From NCBI GenBank assembly GCA_900472175.1, contig UCHD01000001.1:124001-188000 (forward strand): a stretch of DNA of 64,000 nt. Direction: 5' to 3'. Shown in pieces: positions 48,502 through 57,991 of this stretch (positions are counted from its first letter, which is position 1; the number at the start of each line of letters is the position of its first letter). Both the position numbers and the translations under genes were made by a program. The notes below the pieces were generated by a model. The model worked only from the letters and a program-made list of their open reading frames with translations. It was not told the origin of the DNA and did not search any database. The stretch comes from Hyphomicrobiales bacterium (GTDB lineage: Bacteria > Pseudomonadota > Alphaproteobacteria > Rhizobiales > Rhizobiaceae).

Positions 48502-48621
48502 GTCTGCGCGTCAGCATCCTGTATGGCAGGTCCCAAAAAACGTCCAACCAAATGCATGCGGCAGTCTAACATTCTGGACGCGGCTGTCCTACGTTCGAAC
48601 TCCCACCACAAGGAGTTCCTC

Positions 48622-49329
48622 ATGGCCGATCTCAGTTCCTTCCCCATCACTGCCCGCTGGCCTGCCAAAAATCCGGATATCATCCAGCTCTATTCGCTGC
48701 CGACGCCAAACGGCGTGAAGGTTTCCATCGCGCTTGAAGAACTCGGCTTGCCCTATGAGCCGCATCTCATTTCCTTCGGCACCAACGATCAGAAATCGCC
48801 GGAGTTCGTTTCGCTCAATCCGAACGGCCGTATTCCCGCAATCATCGATCCGAATGGCCCGGGCGGAAAGCCGCTCGGCCTGTTTGAATCCGGCGCCATT
48901 CTCGTCTATCTCGCCGAAAAGACCGGCAAGCTCATTCCGGCCGATGCGGCCGGACGCTATGAAACGCTCGCATGGGTGATGTTCCAGATGGGCGGCGTCG
49001 GGCCGATGTTCGGCCAGTTCGGGCATTTCTTCAAATTCGCCGCCGACAAGGTCGCCAACAATTCCTACCCTGTGGAGCGCTATCGGGATGAGGCCAAGCG
49101 GCTTCTCGGCATTCTGGAGGCGCGTCTCGAAGGCCGCCGGTGGCTGATGGGCGATCAATATACCATCGCCGATATCGCCACCTATCCGTGGATCGAGGGC
49201 GCCCGCAAATTCTATGGCGGCGCCGACGTGCTGGAATACAAGAGCTTCCCGAATGTCATGGCCTGGGTCGATCGCGGCCTTGCCCGTCCGGCGGCGCAGA
49301 AGGGCATGGAAATCCCCAAGCGCGATTGA
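48622..49329 (+). CDS. Glutathione S-transferase family protein (YfcG/nu-class-like)
   Basis: The protein has 235 residues from ATG 48622, with AAGGAG eight bases upstream. An upstream in-frame ATG at 48523 is not supported. The thioredoxin-fold N-terminal domain includes LYSLPTPNGVKVSIALEELG, the Thr/Asn-Gly active site of nu-class (YfcG/YghU) proteins, NPNGRIPAIID (cis-Pro) and the glutathione-binding LFESGAILVYLAEKTG. The helical C-terminal domain has MGDQYTIADIATYPW. These proteins are disulfide-bond reductases active with glutathione. The gene stands between hisG and an FAD reductase gene; no clear functional link is seen. Confidence 0.9.
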   Translation: MADLSSFPITARWPAKNPDIIQLYSLPTPNGVKVSIALEELGLPYEPHLISFGTNDQKSPEFVSLNPNGRIPAIIDPNGPGGKPLGLFESGAILVYLAEKTGKLIPADAAGRYETLAWVMFQMGGVGPMFGQFGHFFKFAADKVANNSYPVERYRDEAKRLLGILEARLEGRRWLMGDQYTIADIATYPWIEGARKFYGGADVLEYKSFPNVMAWVDRGLARPAAQKGMEIPKRD

Positions 49330-49421
49330 TCGTGATCTCGCCATCGTCCGCCCGAGTTGACGGCACTCGGGCGGACAGGCTACGTCTTGGGAAAAGAAGC
49401 ATTTTCGACGGGTGAACACAC

Positions 49422-50639
49422 GTGACAGGCAGACTGGTTGTGGTTGGCGGCGGTCAGGCCGCCTTTGCGTTGGTGGCCAAATTGCGGGCCTTGAAGGACG
49501 AGCGTCCGATCACGATCGTCGCGGCGGAAGCAAGCCATCCCTATCAACGTCCGCCTCTGTCGAAGAAATACCTACTGCGCGAAATGGATCTCGACCGGCT
49601 GCTTTACCGGCCGGAAAGCTGGTACGCCGAGCACAATATCGATATCCGACTCTCGACCTCCGTAACGGCGATTGACCGGCCTGCCAAGACCGTCGCTCTC
49701 AGCGACGGCTCGACGCTGGACTATGACGTGCTGGCGCTCGCCACCGGCTCGACCCCACGCAAACTGCCTGCCAGTGTTGGCGGTGATCTCGACGGTGTCT
49801 TCGTGGTGCGCGATTTCACCGATGCCGATCGCCTTGCCGATGAGATGAAGCCCGGTAAGCACGCCTTGATCATCGGCGGCGGCTATATCGGCCTGGAGGC
49901 TGCGGCCGTGGCGCGCTCGAGCGGGCTCGATGTGACCGTCATCGAAATGGCCGACCGCATCCTGCAGCGGGTCGCGTCGGTTGCGACGTCCTATCTCGTC
50001 AAGGACATCCACACGTCGCGCGGCGTCGATATTCGCGAAGGCACCGGCCTTGTCCGGCTCATTGGAACGGATGGTCGGGTGACAGCTGCGGAACTGACCG
50101 ACGGCTCGACTATCCCGGTCGATCTGGTGATCGTCGGTATCGGCGTGACGGCCAATGATGCGCTGGCTCACGGCGCCAATCTCGAAGTGGCCAACGGTAT
50201 TGTCGTCGATTGCTTCGGGCGGACATCTGACCCGGCTATCCATGCGATGGGCGATTGTGCTGTGCTGCCGTGGAAAGACATGCGGATCCGGCTGGAATCG
50301 GTCCAGAACGCGGTCGATCAGGCCGAAGCCGTCGCGGCACTGCTGGCCGGTGGCGATGCGCCCTATCAGCCAAAGCCCTGGTTCTGGTCGGATCAGTATG
50401 ACGTCAAGCTGCAGATCGCCGGTTTTGGCCACGGCCATGACGAGACGATCGTGCGCAAGGGGCAGCGCGAAGGCAGTGTATCTGTCTGGTATTTTACGGA
50501 AGGCAAGCTGGTCGCGGTCGATGCGCTCAATGATGCCAAGGCCTATGTCACCGGCAAGAAGCTGCTCGATCTCGGCCTGACGCCGGATCGTGCCATTCTT
50601 GAAGATCCGCAGACGGACCTGAAGACGCTTCTGCCGTAA
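49422..50639 (+). CDS. FAD/NAD(P)-dependent ferredoxin reductase-type oxidoreductase
   Basis: The protein has 405 residues, starting at GTG 49422. It is a two-dinucleotide-fold flavoprotein: FAD site VVVGGGQAAFALVAKLRAL, ATG motif VLALATGSTPRKLP, NAD(P)H site IIGGGYIGLEAAAVARSS, and the FAD-closing HAMGDCAVLPW. A reductase C-terminal domain (about residues 320-400) contains WFWSDQYDVKLQIAG, typical of rhodocoxin/putidaredoxin/phthalate-dioxygenase reductases. It transfers electrons from NAD(P)H to a 2Fe-2S ferredoxin. No ferredoxin or oxygenase gene is near, so the electron acceptor is unknown. Confidence 0.9.
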   Translation: MTGRLVVVGGGQAAFALVAKLRALKDERPITIVAAEASHPYQRPPLSKKYLLREMDLDRLLYRPESWYAEHNIDIRLSTSVTAIDRPAKTVALSDGSTLDYDVLALATGSTPRKLPASVGGDLDGVFVVRDFTDADRLADEMKPGKHALIIGGGYIGLEAAAVARSSGLDVTVIEMADRILQRVASVATSYLVKDIHTSRGVDIREGTGLVRLIGTDGRVTAAELTDGSTIPVDLVIVGIGVTANDALAHGANLEVANGIVVDCFGRTSDPAIHAMGDCAVLPWKDMRIRLESVQNAVDQAEAVAALLAGGDAPYQPKPWFWSDQYDVKLQIAGFGHGHDETIVRKGQREGSVSVWYFTEGKLVAVDALNDAKAYVTGKKLLDLGLTPDRAILEDPQTDLKTLLP

Positions 50640-50652
50640 TCGCCAAGCCTAT

Positions 50653-51123
50653 TTACTGATGGTGGGTGAAGAAGCGTCCACGTGCTTCCAGTTGGAAACG
50701 GGGGAAGAAGAACACGCCGAGGATCGAGCCTGAATAGCGCTGTTCCAGTCCCGTGGATTCGCCGATGCAGAACACCGGCTGTTTCTGGCCGGACGGCAGG
50801 ATGATCGTGGTCGAGAAGCAGAAGGAAGACGAGGTCGTGGCCGCCTGTTCGAAAAGCGCCAGCACATGGTTGCGGTCGGCGCTGTCGTAGCAGCGGACCA
50901 GATTGAGCAACCCACACTCGGGCTGGCTGAGCCCGTGCATGGCAGCGGCGCTGTCGCCGAGACGGAACAGCCCGTTCGACAGGTCGCCGGACCAGCCTTC
51001 CGAAGAGCAGAATTGACCGAGCATCTCCAGCCCGCTTTCGCCATGGGCAAAGGAATCCGCGCCGGGCGGCTGTGAAAGGCTTGTTCTTGCAATTTTAAAC
51101 AAGGCGGACCCCGGTATATTCAC
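50653..51123 (-). CDS. PAS-like single-domain protein, paralogue 2
   Basis: The protein has 156 residues and starts at GTG 51123. About 42 N-terminal residues are unique; the rest aligns end to end with the protein at 43438. The common core includes SSEGWSGDLSNGLFRLG, ECGLLNLVRCYDSADR, VLALFEQAATTSSSFCF, PVFCIGES and SGSILGVFFF. Paralogue 2 has a five-residue insertion (around LPSGQ) before PVFCIG. The inferred fold is a PAS-like sensor domain without an output domain; its partner is unknown. It converges on the reductase gene, and its start faces a 592-bp AT-rich spacer. Confidence 0.7.
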   Translation of the reverse strand: MNIPGSALFKIARTSLSQPPGADSFAHGESGLEMLGQFCSSEGWSGDLSNGLFRLGDSAAAMHGLSQPECGLLNLVRCYDSADRNHVLALFEQAATTSSSFCFSTTIILPSGQKQPVFCIGESTGLEQRYSGSILGVFFFPRFQLEARGRFFTHHQ

Positions 51124-51715
51124 AAAATCCGAAATTCATTCGTCTGTTCCCGTAAGTGTTCACAAGAAACAATTTCCATTTCCCAACAGGGTTGGACGGC
51201 TCGGCAAATACATGACGAAGCGTGGTTCGCTGCAAGAAGGATAGAAAACTCAATTTTCAGGTCTTGGACGCATTTGTCGGCAAGACAAAGCAAATTGTAT
51301 GCGAGGAAAATCTATAAGCTTTGTGATCTGGAATCAAAAGGATGTTGGGTAAACAGTTAATGTGGAGAAATTGAACTGTTTTATTGTCAATTCGTCCGAA
51401 TTCTCGATCCCTGTGAATCTGTGGTTCACTTGGTGCGCTGTTATAATTGCTTTTTCTCTTGCTACAATGGTCTTTCGATAAAAATTTTGCGATCCGAGAT
51501 AAATAGTCAGGATTGCAGCGATTTGTGGCCGGTACAATCAGAGACTGATCTTGGATCAATGACCGCGCCGCCCGCAGGTATTCCACCGAACGCTCCGTCG
51601 CCCGCCAATCCGTGAGCGGAAACGAAAAAAAGGGCAGACCTTGCGGTCTGCCCCTTCTCAATCCGGAAACCCGGAAAGATCGATGGTCGTCATTGGTAAT
51701 AAGGCAAACGCCTTA
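51124..51715. other. 592-bp AT-rich spacer between the PAS-like gene and groEL
   Basis: Bases about 51130-51500 are markedly AT-rich compared with the rest of the window. Open frames here have no recognisable domain and no ribosome-binding site. A -10-like TATAAT stands at about 51442 but with a poor -35 box. The groEL terminator occupies the right end. Nothing else is supported. Confidence 0.5.
51624..51653 (-). terminator. Intrinsic terminator of the groESL operon
   Basis: On the minus strand, GGGCAGACC-GCAA-GGTCTGCCC is followed by a run of T (plus strand A-run at 51624-51631). The perfect 9-bp stem lies about 60 bp after the groEL stop. Confidence 0.85.
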
Positions 51716-53392
<1,677 letters not shown>

Positions 53393-53425
53393 TTATGGAA
53401 AGTGAAAAGGTGGGAACCGGCTAAA

Positions 53426-53722
53426 TCAGCCGATGATGCCCATGATGTCGGCTTCCTTCATGATCAGAAGGTCTTCGCCGTTGAGCTTGACTTCGGTGCC
53501 CGACCACTTGCCGAACAGAACGCGGTCGCCAGCCTTGACGTCGAGCGCGATGAGCGTGCCCTTGTCGTCACGGGTGCCGGTGCCGACAGCGACGATTTCG
53601 CCTTCCTGCGGCTTTTCCTTGGCGGTATCCGGAATGATGATGCCGCCCTTGGTCTTTGCTTCAGACTCGACGCGACGTACAACGACGCGGTCATGCAGCG
53701 GGCGGAAATTGGTGCTTGTCAT
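53426..53722 (-). CDS. groES: 10-kDa co-chaperonin GroES
   Basis: This 98-residue GroEL lid protein begins [20 protein letters not shown]. The mobile loop that contacts GroEL follows as [17 protein letters not shown], and the closing segment is [20 protein letters not shown]. It is the first gene of groESL, 66 bp ahead of groEL. Upstream lie the CIRCE operator and an RpoH-type promoter. Confidence 0.98.
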   Translation of the reverse strand: MTSTNFRPLHDRVVVRRVESEAKTKGGIIIPDTAKEKPQEGEIVAVGTGTRDDKGTLIALDVKAGDRVLFGKWSGTEVKLNGEDLLIMKEADIMGIIG

Positions 53723-53781
53723 TGTCTAATCCCTCGATCAAATGACTTCACGGACCGTCTTTGCGATCCGATGGATGGATG

Positions 53782-53808
53782 TTAGCACTCCTATTGCTTG
53801 AGTGCTAG
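53782..53808. promoter_or_regulatory. CIRCE element (HrcA operator) of groESL
   Basis: TTAGCACTC-N9-GAGTGCTAG matches the consensus TTAGCACTC-N9-GAGTGCTAA at 17 of 18 arm positions. It lies 60 bp before the groES start, over the expected transcription start. HrcA bound here represses the operon in unstressed cells. Confidence 0.95.
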
Positions 53809-53816
53809 CGGCTTGG

Positions 53817-53845
53817 AGATAGGGGTGGCCGCGAGGTGAGTCAAG
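53817..53845 (-). promoter_or_regulatory. RpoH (sigma32)-type promoter of groESL
   Basis: Read on the minus strand: CTTGAC, then CCCTATCT, with 17 nt between CTTG and CCCTATCT. This matches the alphaproteobacterial RpoH pattern CTTG-N17-CYTATNT. The -10 end lies 9 bp from CIRCE, so initiation would occur within or next to the operator. Confidence 0.75.
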
Positions 53846-53891
53846 AACGGCCTGTCGAAAATATTTCATCGACCATGGTTATCTGAGCAGC

Positions 53892-55268
53892 ATGCTCTTG
53901 ACCCAACAACACGACCTCAATGTGACACCCGCCCATCCTTCCTTTGCTGAAGCTGCAAAAGTCTGGGCGAAGATCGGTTTGCTCAGTTTTGGCGGCCCGG
54001 CGGGGCAGATCGCGCTGATGCACCGGGAATTGGTGGAGGAGCGGCGCTGGATCTCCGAAAGCCGTTTCCTGCATGCGCTGAATTTCTGCATGCTGTTGCC
54101 GGGTCCCGAGGCGCAGCAGCTTGCCACCTATATCGGTTGGCTGCTGCACGGCACGCGCGGCGGCATTGTCGCAGGGCTGCTGTTCATCCTGCCAGGGTTC
54201 CTTTTCATCCTCGGCCTGTCGTCAGCCTATGCGCTGTTTCATGAGACGGACTGGCTGAATGGCCTGTTCTTCGGCCTGAAGGCGGCCGTGCTGGCGATCG
54301 TCATCGAGGCGGTCATTCGCGTTGGCCGCCGTGCGCTGAAAACCCGGTTTGCGCTGATCGTCGCTGCGCTCGCCTTCGCAGCCCTGTTCCTTTTTGATTT
54401 GCCTTTCCCACTCGTCGTGCTGGCGGCCGGCATCGCTGGATATGTCGCCACGCGCTTGCAGCCCGCAACCGGCGAAAAAGCCATGGCTGCGGCTGCGAAA
54501 CAGGCGCTTGCCGACCGGCCCTCGGTCATCGGCAGCAGCTTTCCAGAGATCGCCCCAAGCTGGGGCCGGACATTTCGCGTTTTCGCCGTGTGGCTCGTCC
54601 TCTGGATCGCGCCGTTCATCGTCATCGGCGGTATCGCTGGCTTCGGCACTGTCTATACCGCCATCGGCTTGTTCTTCTCGAAAATGGCGGTGGTTACCTT
54701 CGGCGGTGCCTATGCGGTCCTTGCCTATGTCGCTCAGCAGGCTGTCGAAAACTATCATTGGCTCAAGCCCGGTGAAATGCTGGATGGCTTGGCGCTGGCC
54801 GAAACAACGCCGGGACCGCTGGTGCTGGTATTGTCCTTCGTCGGTTTCATGGCCGCCTTTCGTGCACCGTTCGGGCTGGATCCGCTCATGTCCGGCCTGA
54901 TTGGGGCGACGCTGGCCACATGGGTGACCTTCGTGCCGTGTTTCCTTTGGATCTTTCTCGGCGCCCCCTATGTCGAACGCCTGCGCAACAACCGGGCGCT
55001 GTCTGGTGCGCTTGCGGCCATCTCGGCGGCCGTCACCGGCGTCATTCTCAATCTGGCCGTCTGGTTCGGGCTGCATGTGATCTTTTCGGGGGTGGACCGT
55101 TATGCGGCTGGGCCTGTTTCCATACCGTTGCCGGTCTGGCAGACGTTTCAACTTCCGGCATTCTGCCTGACGCTTCTGGCGGCGCTGCTATTGTTTTTCT
55201 TCAAGCGCGGTGTGGTGACGACGCTTGCCATCTGTGCGGTTGCCGGTTGGCTCCTCAGCGGATTCTAG
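53892..55268 (+). CDS. chrA: Chromate transporter ChrA (two-domain CHR family)
   Basis: This 458-residue inner-membrane protein has two tandem CHR domains. Domain 1 has WAKIGLLSFGGPAGQIALM and LPGPEAQQLATYIGWLLHG; domain 2 (from about residue 255) has VVTFGGAYAVLAYVAQQAV and LAETTPGPLVLVLSFVGF. Long-chain CHR proteins export chromate by proton antiport. The linker between the domains (about residues 190-230) is hydrophilic. No chrB regulator is seen. It is divergent from groESL and is followed by a 122-bp gap. Confidence 0.92.
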   Translation: MLLTQQHDLNVTPAHPSFAEAAKVWAKIGLLSFGGPAGQIALMHRELVEERRWISESRFLHALNFCMLLPGPEAQQLATYIGWLLHGTRGGIVAGLLFILPGFLFILGLSSAYALFHETDWLNGLFFGLKAAVLAIVIEAVIRVGRRALKTRFALIVAALAFAALFLFDLPFPLVVLAAGIAGYVATRLQPATGEKAMAAAAKQALADRPSVIGSSFPEIAPSWGRTFRVFAVWLVLWIAPFIVIGGIAGFGTVYTAIGLFFSKMAVVTFGGAYAVLAYVAQQAVENYHWLKPGEMLDGLALAETTPGPLVLVLSFVGFMAAFRAPFGLDPLMSGLIGATLATWVTFVPCFLWIFLGAPYVERLRNNRALSGALAAISAAVTGVILNLAVWFGLHVIFSGVDRYAAGPVSIPLPVWQTFQLPAFCLTLLAALLLFFFKRGVVTTLAICAVAGWLLSGF

Positions 55269-55390
55269 CGGTTCCGGCCTGCTCGCGCGGGAAACCTTGG
55301 AATACAGCGGCCATTTTCCGGATGAAGACTTGTGTTTTTAACGCCTGCCTGCGATGTCAGCCCGATCAATTTTTTCTGCGGGAAGCCAGC

Positions 55391-56239
55391 ATGGCCGTTC
55401 GGATCAACAGTTTTCGCGACATTGCCAGCCGTTATGACGTCGTGCTCTGCGATGTCTGGGGCGTGTTGCACAATGGCGTCGAGGCATTCAAGGGCGCCTG
55501 CGAGGCGCTGACGGAAGCGCGCGCCAAAGGTCTGACGGTCGTTCTCATCACCAATTCGCCCCGCCCGCATCCCGGCGTCATTGTCCAGATCCGTGGTCTT
55601 GGCGTGCCGGACAGTGCCTATGATCGCATTGTTACATCAGGCGATGTCACCCGCGCGCTGATTTCGGCCGGCCCGAAGAAAATCTATTTCATCGGCGCCG
55701 AAAAGGACCTGCCGCTGCTCGAGGGTCTTGGCGTCAGCATGGTTTCCTCCGAGGAAGCCGAGATCATCGTCTGCGCCGGCTTTTTCGACGACGAAACCGA
55801 GACTGCCGAGGATTACCGCGCAACACTGACCGGTCTTGCCAAGCGCAAGGTGCCGTTCATCTGCGCCAATCCGGATCTGGTGGTTGAACGTGGCCACAAG
55901 CTCATTCCGTGCGCCGGCGCCATCGCCAAGGTCTATGAGGAACTCGGCGGCGAAACCCGGATTTCCGGCAAACCCTATGTGCCGATCTATCGCGCATCCC
56001 TGATGGAAGCCAAGGCTGTGCGTGGCGGGCTCGACCTGTCACGGGTGATCGCGGTTGGCGATGGCATGCCGACCGATGTCAAGGGCGCTCAGGATTTCGG
56101 CCTCGACGTCCTCTATATCAGCGCGGGCATTCACGCCGCCGAATACATGGCTGGCGAAAAGACGGACGAAGCTAAGCTGACGGCCTTCTTGAAAAAAGAA
56201 GGCGCAACGCCAAAATGGTGGATGCCGAGACTGGCTTGA
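55391..56239 (+). CDS. HAD-superfamily phosphatase (TIGR01459 / subfamily IIA type)
   Basis: This 282-residue protein starts at ATG 55391 (MAVRINSFRDIASRYDV). The frame is open far upstream through chrA, but that part is out of frame with chrA and non-coding. HAD motif I is VLCDVWGVLHNG (Asp nucleophile, with Trp in place of the usual second Asp context), motif II is LITNSPRP, motif III Lys in GKPYVPIY and motif IV is VGDGMPTDVKGA. The NagD-like C2 cap family dephosphorylates small phosphate esters. Its stop lies 47 bp before ribF, so it may act on FMN or riboflavin intermediates (inference). Confidence 0.87.
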   Translation: MAVRINSFRDIASRYDVVLCDVWGVLHNGVEAFKGACEALTEARAKGLTVVLITNSPRPHPGVIVQIRGLGVPDSAYDRIVTSGDVTRALISAGPKKIYFIGAEKDLPLLEGLGVSMVSSEEAEIIVCAGFFDDETETAEDYRATLTGLAKRKVPFICANPDLVVERGHKLIPCAGAIAKVYEELGGETRISGKPYVPIYRASLMEAKAVRGGLDLSRVIAVGDGMPTDVKGAQDFGLDVLYISAGIHAAEYMAGEKTDEAKLTAFLKKEGATPKWWMPRLA

Positions 56240-56286
56240 CGGATTGGCGCGATCGGCCCCGCACGAGAGACGACTGGCGAACGGAC

Positions 56287-57279
56287 ATGACAGTTTTTCA
56301 TCGCAATGAAACCCGCGAACCCCTTCCTGAAGCGCTGCGCGGCGGCGTCATCGCCATCGGCAATTTCGATGGTGTGCATCGTGGCCATCAATCGGTTTTG
56401 AACCGGGCGCTGGAAGAAGCGCAGGCGCGCGGTGTTCCCGCCCTTGTCTTGACCTTCGAGCCGCATCCCCGCAGCGTTTTTCGCCCGGATCAGCCGGTGT
56501 TCCGCCTGACGCCGGCACCACTGAAGGCGCGTATTCTCGAAGGCATGGGTTTTTCCGCCGTCATCGAATACCCGTTCGACCGGACGTTCTCGCAGCTGTC
56601 CGCATCCGATTTCATCCGCTCCGTCCTGATGGACTGGCTGCATGCGAGCCACGTCGTTACCGGTTTCGATTTCCATTTCGGCAAGGGCAGGGAAGGCGGC
56701 CCGGCCTTCCTGATGGCTGCCGGTGGCGAAAACGGTTTTGGCGTGACGCTGGTCGATGCGTTTCGGGATGAGAATGCTTCGGTGATCTCCTCCAGCCATA
56801 TCCGCGGATTGTTGGGCGAGGGCGATGTCGCCCAGGCGGCCGGTCTGCTCGGCTACCGCTATACGGTGGAAGCCGAAGTGATCGGTGGCAAGAAGCTTGG
56901 CCGCACGCTCGGTTACCCCACCGCCAATATGCAGCTGCCGCCGGAAGTCGAATTGCGCAACGGCATTTACGCTGTGCGCTTCCGCCGCGCCGATGGCAGC
57001 CTTCATGATGGTGTGGCGAGCTTCGGCAAGCGCCCGACGGTCGATAGCGACGGCATTGCCCTGCTCGAAACCTTCGTCTTCGATTTCTCCGGCGATCTCT
57101 ACGGCGAAATCTGTTCGGTCTCCTTCTTCGGCCATCTGCGCGATGAGCTGAAGTTCGATGGTCTCGATCCGCTGGTGGTGCAGATGAAGCAGGATGATGC
57201 GGAAGCCCGCGCCTTGCTTTCCGGCATCAAGCCGCTCAGTGTGATCGACAGCAAGATCGCTTTTGCTCCCAACTCCTGA
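56287..57279 (+). CDS. ribF: Bifunctional riboflavin kinase / FAD synthetase
   Basis: This 330-residue enzyme starts at ATG 56287 (MTVFHRNETREP); ATG 56215 would overlap the HAD gene. The N-terminal FAD synthetase (nucleotidyltransferase fold) has IGNFDGVHRGHQSVL and VTGFDFHFGKGREGG, with SSSHIRGLLGEGDV. The C-terminal flavokinase has LGYPTANMQLP and GVASFGKRPT with metal-binding Thr. It converts riboflavin to FMN and then FAD. Followed after 12 bp by a small BrnA-like gene. Confidence 0.95.
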   Translation: MTVFHRNETREPLPEALRGGVIAIGNFDGVHRGHQSVLNRALEEAQARGVPALVLTFEPHPRSVFRPDQPVFRLTPAPLKARILEGMGFSAVIEYPFDRTFSQLSASDFIRSVLMDWLHASHVVTGFDFHFGKGREGGPAFLMAAGGENGFGVTLVDAFRDENASVISSSHIRGLLGEGDVAQAAGLLGYRYTVEAEVIGGKKLGRTLGYPTANMQLPPEVELRNGIYAVRFRRADGSLHDGVASFGKRPTVDSDGIALLETFVFDFSGDLYGEICSVSFFGHLRDELKFDGLDPLVVQMKQDDAEARALLSGIKPLSVIDSKIAFAPNS

Positions 57280-57291
57280 AGGATGATCCAA

Positions 57292-57531
57292 ATGGCCACC
57301 ACGCCCCGCCGGCCCGTCAGCGCCATGGATGCCGCTGAAGCCCTGTTCAAGCCGGCCAAGAAGGCACCGGCCCCAGCCGTCGAGAAGCGGGCGTTGCCGG
57401 AAACCAAGGAACTCGTGTCGATCAAGCTCGACAGCGTCGTGCTGCATTATTTCCAGGACGATAGCCCCGGCTGGCAGGATCGCATCAACGACGCGCTGCG
57501 CGCCGCAATGCAGGCGAATCCGAAGGACTGA
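57292..57531 (+). CDS. Small BrnA-antitoxin-like protein
   Basis: This 79-residue protein starts at ATG 57292, preceded by GAAGGA; ATG 57283 is an alternative. The C-terminal 40 residues (VSIKLDSVVLHYFQDDSPGW then QDRINDALRAAMQAN) match the ribbon-helix-helix BrnA antitoxin pattern. The N-terminal half is Ala/Pro/Lys-rich and likely disordered. No BrnT toxin gene is adjacent. It may be a repressor or a domesticated antitoxin. It is coupled to ribF by a 12-bp gap. Confidence 0.72.
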   Translation: MATTPRRPVSAMDAAEALFKPAKKAPAPAVEKRALPETKELVSIKLDSVVLHYFQDDSPGWQDRINDALRAAMQANPKD

Positions 57532-57543
57532 CAGGGCTCACTT

Positions 57544-57690
57544 TCCCTCTTCTCCCCAACGGGGAGAAGGTGGCCCGCAGGGCCGGATGAGGGGGCCGAA
57601 GGCACCTCCATAGGGCTCAGAGTTTGCCGAAGCACCCCCTCATCGCCTCACTGCGTTCGGCACTTCTCCCCGATGGGGGAGAAGAGGGAG
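57544..57690. repeat. Palindromic intergenic repeat, family B copy 2
   Basis: This 147-bp element lies between the BrnA-like gene and ileS. Outer arms TCCCTCTTCTCCCC and GGGGGAGAAGAGGGA, inner GATGAGGGGG and CCCCCTCATC, and the shared centre TTTGCCGAAGCA. The left half is a CTTCTCCCC-AAC-GGGGAGAAG hairpin and the right half is a mirrored version, as in the copy at 40338. The 300 bp from its end to ileS at 57992 are without a gene; I see no clear promoter there. Confidence 0.85.
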
Positions 57691-57991
57691 CCGGTGTCAC
57701 GCTCCTTATCTAATTAAAAATCCGCACTTCATCACAATGAACCATATAGTTCTTTGAAACTTTGCCGTTGTCATCTTCCTTTTCGCGCAAAAACCGCTTA
57801 AACAACCGGCCACCATGACCCGATATCGTCGATTGATACGTGATCAGCGAATTATTGGCCCGGCCTTCCGAGCGCTCTGACTGCAGCCGGAAGGTCCGGG
57901 TTTTCGGCGTTCGGCCTGAACGCCACCGTTTCCCTTATGATATCCCGTTCGCATGCGCGGCGACACGCGCCCAGATATGATTGCTGAAACC

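Noticed and set aside
51257-51661. A 134-codon minus-strand open frame in the AT-rich spacer
   Set aside because: No ribosome-binding site, no domain, and it begins within the groEL terminator.
57292-57531. A complete BrnT/BrnA toxin-antitoxin module
   Set aside because: Only the BrnA-like half is found; flanking sequence is ribF and a repeat element.
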